DNA of 49,486 bases from Zygnema circumcarinatum (lineage: Eukaryota; Streptophyta; Zygnematophyceae; Zygnematales; Zygnemataceae): contig CM074818.1 of the NCBI GenBank assembly GCA_037447605.1, positions 1,547,461-1,596,946 on the forward strand, given 5' to 3'. The first letter of the stretch is position 1; every line of letters begins with the position of its first letter. Shown piece by piece: positions 42,127-49,486 of this stretch. A model generated the notes under the pieces. That model worked only from the letters and a program-made list of their open reading frames with translations. It did no database searches and had not been told where the DNA came from. Position numbers and translations under genes: made by a program.

Positions 42127-42155
42127 ATAGGGTTAGGGTTAGGGTTAGGGTTAGG
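42127..42155 (+). repeat. TTAGGG telomere-type array
   Basis: Four perfect GTTAGG units (AGGGTTAGGGTTAGGGTTAG) sit ~130 bp before the VARICOSE ATG. A TGCATGCAG acceptor at about 42274-42282 suggests they lie in a leader intron or leader exon. Confidence 0.85.
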
Positions 42156-42288
42156 CTTGTAGAGGCAGGGTCTTGCCCGTACCTTGTTTTCCTTCACTAA
42201 TCGAGCTGGAATAAACGCTGAACCTCTTGCTTTTGCTTCTTGCTTTCTGCTTCTGAAGCGCCGACTCCTGTGCATGCAGAAACTTTAA

Positions 42289-44769
42289 ATGGCAGGAAAC
42301 TTTGAAAACCACCGCCTGTTCATGAGACCTCCTCCCTCAGCTCCTGCTCTGCAGCCGCAGCATCAAAGCGCTCCCTTCCCTCACTTCCCCATCTCTGCAA
42401 GCTCGCCGCTGCCTCCTCACCTCCAGCAGCTTCAGGGCCCGTATCCAGGGTCGCAGCAGCAGTCCATGGCGATGCCTCAATACCCCATGCATCTTCACAG
42501 CATGGATATGGGGTCTCTGGGGCCCTCTTCTTTAGGACCTCCTTTGGGAGGAAGCCTCCCTAATGATCCGGGAGGGAGCGCAGCAGCTCCCTCCTTTCAT
42601 GGCTCCCAGGGTGATCCTCTAACTGGCGCTCGGCTCCTGGCCATGCTTGGAGCTCATAACGTGATGGAAAAGGCCCCGACAAGCCTTCCGGGGCCACCTC
42701 CTTCGGCTCCTCCTGCTCCTCCTTCTGCTCCAGAGCAGCAGCAAGGAGTGGATGCTTCTTCAAGTTCTGCCACGGTCATGCCTGAAATAGGTGTAACGCA
42801 AAACGTACCTTCAAGTAGCTTCAACAGCAGCAGCATGGCGCCCCCCCCCTCAGCTCCTGCTACTCCAAGCGCCCCGCATCTATCCTCAGTTCGTGATATC
42901 TCTAGCGAGATGGATAATATGGAGAGCCTGAGAAGAAAGCCTGCTTCAGAAAGAGATGGAAAAGGGCGAGTCTTAGCAGGGGAGCACATCGTGTATGACA
43001 TTGATGCGCGTCTTCCAGGGGAGGAGCAGCCACAGTTGGAAGTGACACCAATTACTGTATACTCTTCAGAGGTAGAGCTGTCCCCCGGTCACAGAGTGGC
43101 TGTGAACCATTGTTACATTTGTTACCTCCTTCGAGGCGGAGCCGTTCGGATCCTCAGCGTCAAGTCCGGGGCCCGTGCCGTACTTCGAGGCCATTCAGAG
43201 GTCGGTTTGCAGCCTAATGACAAATATCGCTAGATGCATGTGAATGCTGCCAGTTTAACAATTGGCTCTTTCTACTTTTATCTTGTCCAAAATTTGAGAG
43301 TCAGGTATATCGTTCTTGAGCCTGTTTTTTTTTTTTTTTTTTTGTTAGTGTTGGGATTTTGATCGGGTGAGGTTGAGGTGTGGGGCTGCAGAGAGTGATG
43401 GACATGGCCTTTTTTGGAGACGATGTGCAACTTTTTGCGAGGTATAATCATTCCACGCTCGTGCTGATCCTTAGGCTACCTCACTTTCTGTGAAGCTCAT
43501 CTAATTTGATCCTTTCCTCTAACAACATAGTGGAAGGCGGTTCACAGTGTCTGTGTACAGGGGCGTCTACTAGTACGGCGAATTAGTGAGGGAGTTGGGG
43601 AAGATGGCAAGCCTCATATTCAAGACACTGTATTGCTAGCCTTCCAGCTTCAGGGTCCGTGGGGATCTGAAATTGCTCCACAGCTGTGTTGGCATCCATC
43701 ATCAGAGGTACAACTCAAGTCTACAACTCACTTCTTACTGTCTGGCTACAGTAGGCTTGGAAGATTCCTCGTTGCGTGGTTTGAACCCAGAGTTTTGGCA
43801 TGTCATGTAAGGTTCAAAACAGGATGATATTGACTACTAACAGGATGATATTGACTGTTTTTTTTTGTTTTTAAATGAAGGACATCCTTTTCGTTGCTTG
43901 CCACCAATACCTGCTGTACATATCCATCGGGAGAGTAGGATCTCAATGCCCCAATATGACTACGACTTCACTTGTCCCTTGCTCTGTTGAAGCCCCTCCA
44001 TCCGGTGTGCATGTTTGGCGCGGTCATGAGGGACCCATCGTGTCGTTGGCTCGGCCCCTATGGCCGAACTTTCTACTTGCAACTCCCTCAAAGGATGGCA
44101 CTGTAAGTTGTATTAACCACGAAACATTATGCAGAAGCAACATTGTGCAGGGATTGACTTGCAACGCGAAGGGAAGCCATCGCCAACATTAACATTAACA
44201 TCTTAATTTTGTATGTCACGTACGTTACATAAGTAAAGAAGGCATATCCAAAGCAGGTGATTGAGATGTATTAGTGGCAAATTGCTCGATGATGCTGGAA
44301 AGGAAAGGTTTTGAAACGCTTTTTTGAAGGATTTTTTTCATAGGGTAACCAGTTGTTCATTCTTTTTAACAAAGTTTTGCTGATCGGGAGTCAATACTGT
44401 GTTGAGAAATTGTTCGATTGCACCTAAAATCTTCGTATTAGTTTGCTTCCTTCGTAGTTTTGGGACATATAATTTAGGATATGCTAACAGGATGCTGTCT
44501 ATTGGCTGTCATGGGCTGCCCCACCTGTTGGACTATATTATAAGATGGGGAATGTTTTCTATGACTAGTTGTTTTTTGAAGTGGTCGCTGTACTCCTCTG
44601 ATCCCAAAACTGTCTATGTGTGTCTCTATTGCAGGTGCGCATTTGGGGAGATGGACCGCAGGCCCCTTGCCTCTCAATGTTGGTGCCTCATAATGGCCAG
44701 CCAGTGTACAGTGCCATCTTTATGCAGGGTCAACCAGGAAACTTACAACAGAAAATTCTTGTTACTGGG
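42289..44769 (+). CDS. VCS: VARICOSE exons 1-5: N terminus and WD40-like start
   Basis: Exons: 42289-43200, 43392-43441, 43548-43707, 43881-44102, 44635-44769. Exon 1 contains PLTGARLLAMLGAHN and GEHIVYDIDARLPGEEQPQL. Exon 2 reads RVMDMAFFGDDVQLFA. Exon 3 begins after GGTTCACAG, giving SVCVQGRLLVRRISEG. Exon 4 includes VWRGHEGPIVSLARP. Exon 5 is VRIWGDGPQAPCLS onward. Exon 2 is only 50 bp, and a plausible false acceptor (AACATAG) lies 17 bp before the correct exon 3 start; using it brings an early stop. Confidence 0.93.
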
Positions 44770-47700
44770 GTAAGCTGACTGCCTCAAGTCTATTCGAGCA
44801 TCCTGCTGTTTCTTTCATGATTAGAAGAGCTCCTGTCTTATGCACTTGAATGTGTAGCCTGAAGTGCAAGGCTGAAAATGAGACACGTACAAGCCTCACC
44901 TGTCGTGATGGTAGCGCTTACTTCAGACTATGATATGTGAGCAGGGTCCTATGAATCATGAGATCAAATTGTGGGCTCCATCGAATCAAGAAGTTCCACT
45001 TTCCTCTCCCAACGAAGGATGGCAATGCATTCATACACTGGACTTCCAAGCTTCTGCTTCTGGGGGAAAAAGCGCTTTTTCCAATCAGATCCATGTTGTA
45101 GAAGACGCAGGACTCATTTTGCTTGCCAATGCGAATAAGTTGGCTGTCTATGCGGTGCATGTCAGTTTTGGTCCCACTTCAAGGGCAGCTCGCATGGACT
45201 ATTTGGCAGAGTTTTCTGTCACCATGCCTATATATAGCTTTTCAGCAGCCTTGGATTTGCGAAACGGCTTCCAAGAAAAAGTTCTGCTTAGCTGTGTGCA
45301 GTCACAGGGCATTCAACAATACAGCCTTGAGATTAAGAGCTGCCTACCTCCTGAGGAAGAAAAGGCTGCTTCTATACAGACCCCTAGCAGTGAGCAGGCC
45401 AAGACTGAGCGTGTACAAAGTAACTCTCTGTTGGAGTTGGTTCGTAATGCAGCATCCGGTCCGTTTGGCAGCCCTGTAGATCAAAGGCCACCAAGCATTG
45501 TTGGCAGCATAGCAGGAGCAGAGTCTGCAAGCTCTCTTCCTGCAACAGATGTTACGACAGTTACATCAGAACCTGCTGTAATGGAAGGCTCAAAACTTAG
45601 TGCTTCTTCCACAGAAGGGCCAAAGCACCCATCACTTGAGCCTGTGGATGCAGCCCCAACTTTAGGAGTGCTGACTGCTGTGCCCCTGAAACCGAATACT
45701 GAAGCAGGGGGGGCTGCTGAAACTCTTCAATCTGAAACTATGAGTGACGGACCTGAAAGCTCACAGGCAGGCTTGCCTGATATGACACCTGGTAGCAAGG
45801 GGGAAGAGATGGGTGGAGTTGGCAGACCACGGGAGGGGCAAGGGTCTGCCAAGATGCAGCTGGTAACACCTATGCAGCTTATGTCACTGGTGGCTCAGGC
45901 AGAAGGGAAGTACTCTGCATCTTTGGAAAGCAAGGGAGCTGTGCAAGACAGTGAAGTTCGGGGAGGTCCGAGAGAAGGTGCTAACGGTAGTCCAGCTGTT
46001 TCGCAAGAGAGTGCTTCAGTTCCGCTTCCAGAAGCTGATGCAAAAGATACAATCAACACTAGTGAGGCTCCGCAAGAAATTCCGTCCACCGTAACTGTCG
46101 ATTCCGGCGAGCTCAGAGAAGGAGAAGATGCTGTAAGCAGACAAATGCTGCCACGCTTTGAAGCGTCCTCGAGTGTGGGAGAGTCTCCTGCACAGCTTCT
46201 TGAAGGGCCTACGCTTCCTGAAGGAGCAGAGGGACAAAGTGTTCCTCCGTCTGCTAGTAGTGCAGGTGTTGGTCCTTCTGCGAAAGGACGGAAGAATAAG
46301 AACAAGAGTCCAGTAGTTGCAGGTGCCCCCATTCCCAGCCCACAATCGAATGAAGCAGCAGTACAAGGATCACCTGCAAGTGGTGATGTGGAAATGGACA
46401 CTGCTCAATCTGTCAGTTTGGAAGCCTCTAGCAGGGTCCCTTCAGGAGCAGAGAGCTCCTTGGCCGCACCTTTGGCATCTGTGCAGGAGAGTATTAACCA
46501 GGTGAGCTTGCTCAGAAGAAACTAACGACCTAGTTGTCTCGGACGCATGTGGTGTAGTCATGGATTGGTTTGAGCAACTTATTCTAAGGTCATAAGCATT
46601 CAGAGGCCCTTGGCTCTTACATTAGGATGCATGCATTTGATCTTATACGTGCTCAGTGAACCCATGTGAGACATTGCTAAACATTGCAGAAGATGCCGTC
46701 TGTGACTTTCCTCCCAAAAGCAAAGTAAGTGCTGATCAACTGATCAAGGAAATTTAATCTATGCAGCTGATGAACATGCAACGGGAGCTCAGCAACAAGG
46801 TGGCGATGCTGGTAGCTGTCCCTGTAGCAAAGGAGGGGAAGAGAATAGAGGCTGCCCTTGGGACCCGGCTCGAAAAGGCCCTGAAAGCACATGCAGATGC
46901 ACAGTGGGCTCGGCTACAGGAAGATGCAGCTCGCCGGGAAAAGGCAGAGAGGGAGAGGATGCAGCAGACAGCTTCTGCATTAGCGCGAGAAATACAGCCA
47001 TTGCTCGAGAAGTCTCTGAAGAAAGAAATCGCAGTAGTGGCTCCATCAATTGCCCGGCTTGTGCTGCCTCCTTTAGAGACTGCCATTGGATCCGCCACTA
47101 GTGAATTGCAGGTGAGAAGGAATACACACTCGGAAATAGGAATTGATCTGCAGGCTGAAAGTCGCTTTTGTACCTCTGTTTTATGGGGATTCTTATTTTG
47201 TTCCCTGCTTGTACTATATACCTGGTGAACCCTGCACAGTCCGTTTGAGGTAAGGTCGCTGTACATGGAGCAAGGGAAATTTTGGCCTGCAAACTCATTG
47301 CAGATTCTTCGATTGTGACTGCAGAAGTTGGGACCGCAGATGGAGAGTACCATTGCCAATCATTTGGAGACTGTAATCAGTCGACAGGTTGCAGCAGAGT
47401 TTCAGACTAGTGTTCGAGCATCGATGCAGGCAAGGACAAATCATCCTGCTCCTGTATACTATAGGCTCGTCCAGGTTTCCCTCCCTTTCGACATCCTGCA
47501 ACTCCTGAAATGTTGACCTCCTTCTTAATTCCCCCCCCCAATCCCCTAATATCCTCTTGTTTTGTCATGCATTTGGCTGAGACTGTTCTGCCTCTATGCC
47601 TCGTTTTCGGTATACAGGAAGCTCTCCGATCGTGTTTCCAAGCTGTGGTAGTCCCGTCCTTTGAGAGCGCATGCAGAAGCATGTTTGAGCAAATGGACGC

Positions 47701-49022
47701 TGCTTTACAGAGGGGCCTTTCAGAGCATAGCGCAGCCGCCCAACAGCAGTTGGCGGCCTCCCACACAGCCTTGGCGGGGTCGTTGCAGGTACAAACAAGA
47801 TCATACACACACAACCTTAGACTAGTTCCACAGCAGACCGCAGTTTTGCCTACCATAGTAGGAAGCAGTAGTAGAAAAAACCAAAAACCAAACCATAGTA
47901 AAACCATAGTAGTTTTTGGAACCATAGTCCGATGTCATGTGTGGGAAAACTCAGCTAGTGGATGCGGTGGTACAGGATTCCATGGCGGCTGCTTCAGCTC
48001 TCACCAGCACGCTTCGAGAGGAGGTGATGGAGGGGCAGCGGACACTGATCTCTTTGGCAGAGTCAGCAGCGGCAGGCAACAAAGTTGCTTTTGGTGTCGG
48101 AAAGTCCAATGGAGGCCTTCAAGAAAGGGTGAGTAGGAGGAGGAGAGTGGCTGCTACCTTCAGGTTTGAATAAACAGTTTGATTCTCGATGTAGGAACTC
48201 TGCTATGCATAGTTGTAGTGCAGATTGAATCAGGCGAGGGACTGTGAAATTCTAACTTCCTTTCGAGTAGGAGTCTGATTTCTTCTCAAGTCCTGAGGTT
48301 GTTTCAAGTGGACTTTGTATTGGCAGGGTATGTCTCTGCAGCATGTGGAGGAGTCCCTCGACCCAACAAGGGAGCTTTCACGGCTGCTAGCAGAGCGCAA
48401 ATATGAGGCGGCTTTCACCAAGGCACTGTCAGTTTCTGATGTGGCCCTCGTCTCGTGGCTTTGCTCACAGGTATCCATCTCTCCCCCCCTCTCCCTCTCT
48501 CTACCTCTCTACTTTTCTTGATCTTCTCCTGCTTTAAAGGGTAACCCCGATGGCAAAGAAAGGCGCTATTGCGTGCAGCCGATCTATGATATTTCATGCC
48601 TTTCTGTATGGATCCAAACTATTGGTCTTTGTTAAAAAGGTTAGACCGAATTGCCTCTCTCCGTAAGCTTTGACTAAGCAGTATGTGACTAAGCCGGGGC
48701 TATGCTTGCCTTTCGATAGGTGGAGCCTACAACCCTATTTTCCGGAGGGGCAGCCATGCTCAGTCAGGGAGTGCTTCTCTCTTTAGTGCAGCAGCTGAGC
48801 TTCGAATTAGGGAAGGATACGGAGCGGAAGCTCCTCTGGTTGCGACACGTGGCGCTTGGCCTGAACCCCTCCCACCCTCAGTTGGCTCCCCATATGAGGC
48901 CCATCCTCGAGCAGGTCTACCAAAACCTCCACCACCAATTGCCTCTCTCTAATGACGGAATGGCTGGAGAGCTCCGCCTAGTCATTCACCTCGTGAATTC
49001 GTTGCTCACTTCCTGCAAGTAA
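42289..49022 (+). CDS. VCS: VARICOSE / EDC4-like mRNA decapping scaffold, 12 coding exons
   Basis: VARICOSE binds DCP2 and DCP1 in cytoplasmic P-bodies and promotes removal of the mRNA cap before 5'-3' decay. The predicted 1425 residues (Arabidopsis VCS is near 1340) comprise three parts. A Pro/Gln/Ser-rich N terminus is followed by a WD40-like domain (residues ~240-640) with QPQLEVTPITVYSSEVEL, VAVNHCYICYLLRGG, ILLANANKLAVYAVH and RMDYLAEFSVTMPI. Next is a Ser/Glu/Pro-rich linker (~640-1010). The C-terminal helical region ends HLVNSLLTSCK and TAA. All 11 coding introns keep phase. Intron 8 starts with GC. A leader intron probably ends at 42282. The ATG at 42289 is chosen because it is first after that acceptor and opens a 304-residue exon. 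Confidence 0.95.
44945..49022 (+). CDS. VCS: VARICOSE exons 6-12: linker and C-terminal scaffold
   Basis: Exons: 44945-46501, 46767-47111, 47325-47429, 47618-47788, 47955-48128, 48327-48470, 48720-49022. Exon 6 is the longest and ends the WD40-like part before a low-complexity linker with a basic patch (KGRKNKNKSP). Exons 7-10 encode a charged coiled-coil (VPVAKEGKRIEAALGTRLEK, SMFEQMDAALQRGLSEHSA). Exon 12 encodes the conserved tail (LWLRHVALGLNPSHPQLAPH). Exon 7 to exon 12 are all in phase 0. The intron after 47429 has a GC donor (CAG|GCAAGG). Confidence 0.95.
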
Positions 49023-49157
49023 GGCAGCTTTGAGGGCGTCCTTGCTTTCTTAGGGTGGCGGTTGAGCTCTCCCTGTTAGCACTAGCAGAGGTGTTTAGGT
49101 AATTGCTTTCTTTTGATGGAAGCAGTGGATTCTTTCTTGTAATGCGATTGTTTTGGT

Positions 49158-49486
49158 CTCCCTCTCTATTTCTCCCTCTCCCTCTCTCTCTCTTTCTCAG
49201 AATCTCTGCCAGAAAGAATACCCCTCCCCCCCCCTCCCTCATTCCCTCCCACTCTCCCTCCCCTACTCCCACACCCTCCCTCTCTCCGCCCCCCTCTTCC
49301 TCCTCTCCCTTCGTTTCTCCCTCCCTCCCTCGCCGTCTACCCCGTCCCTCCCTGCCTCCCCCCTTTCCCAACCCTTCTCCATCCCTCCCTGCCTCCTCCC
49401 ACTCCCTCCCCCTCTTCCTCCCCCACTCCCTCCTCTCCCTCAGACTCTCCCCCCCTCCTCCCTCGCTGTTTCCCCCCCGCCCTCCC
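49158..49486. repeat. CT-rich low-complexity tract at the window end
   Basis: CCCTCTCTCC and CCCTCCCTCC sequence begins ~135 bp after the VARICOSE stop and runs off the window. Confidence 0.9.

Noticed and set aside
46689-46733. Additional VARICOSE exon after ATTGCAG with a GTAAGT donor
   Set aside because: It would end in phase 2, while the flanking exons 6 and 7 join in phase 0 and reproduce the conserved protein directly.
1-49486. tRNA, rRNA or other structured RNA genes
   Set aside because: No convincing cloverleaf with A and B boxes or ribosomal core sequence was noticed by eye. A tRNAscan or Rfam search would settle it.

Overview
This is nuclear DNA from a green-lineage (streptophyte) eukaryote. 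Three large intron-rich genes belong to plant families: a MAP3K-epsilon kinase, a VARICOSE/EDC4 decapping scaffold, and a transit-peptide-bearing radical SAM protein. A Ty1/copia element carries the usual plant initiator-tRNA-Met primer site. The very dense CT/GA tracts, small exons, telomere-like motifs and the radical SAM gene fit a streptophyte alga or an early-diverging land plant better than a flowering plant. The species cannot be named from the sequence alone. Two runs of ten Ns (16021-16030 and 28084-28093) are assembly gaps inside introns.

Layout. From 1 to 6.6 kb there are repeats: three copies of a ~315-bp repeat arm, two of them forming a palindrome split by a pogo-like MITE, a G-rich 33-bp minisatellite, and a hAT-type MITE with a perfect 8-bp target duplication. 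A short minus-strand gene (2280-4154) encodes a secreted chimera: signal peptide, proline-rich extensin-like stalk, then L-type lectin domain. From 6604 to 11740 lies one intact and very young copia element on the minus strand. From 13988 to 25395 the minus strand carries MAP3K-epsilon in 23 exons. From 27725 to 38789, possibly down to 26734, it carries the radical SAM/DUF2344 gene in about 31 exons. From 38.8 to 42.2 kb there is intergenic DNA with copies of an unnamed long-TIR MITE family and clustered short motifs. From 42289 to 49022 the plus strand carries VARICOSE in 12 coding exons. The window ends in a CT-rich tract.

The genes do not form one pathway. MAP3K-epsilon is a cytokinesis and cell-viability kinase. 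VARICOSE scaffolds mRNA decapping in P-bodies. The radical SAM protein is of unknown function and probably plastid-located. The lectin chimera is probably a cell-wall or secreted glycoprotein. Exons were found by matching family-conserved blocks and checking that splice sites and reading phases agree; nearly all boundaries in the three large genes are in phase. The least certain parts are the MAP3K-epsilon middle region and the 3' ends of the radical SAM and lectin genes.
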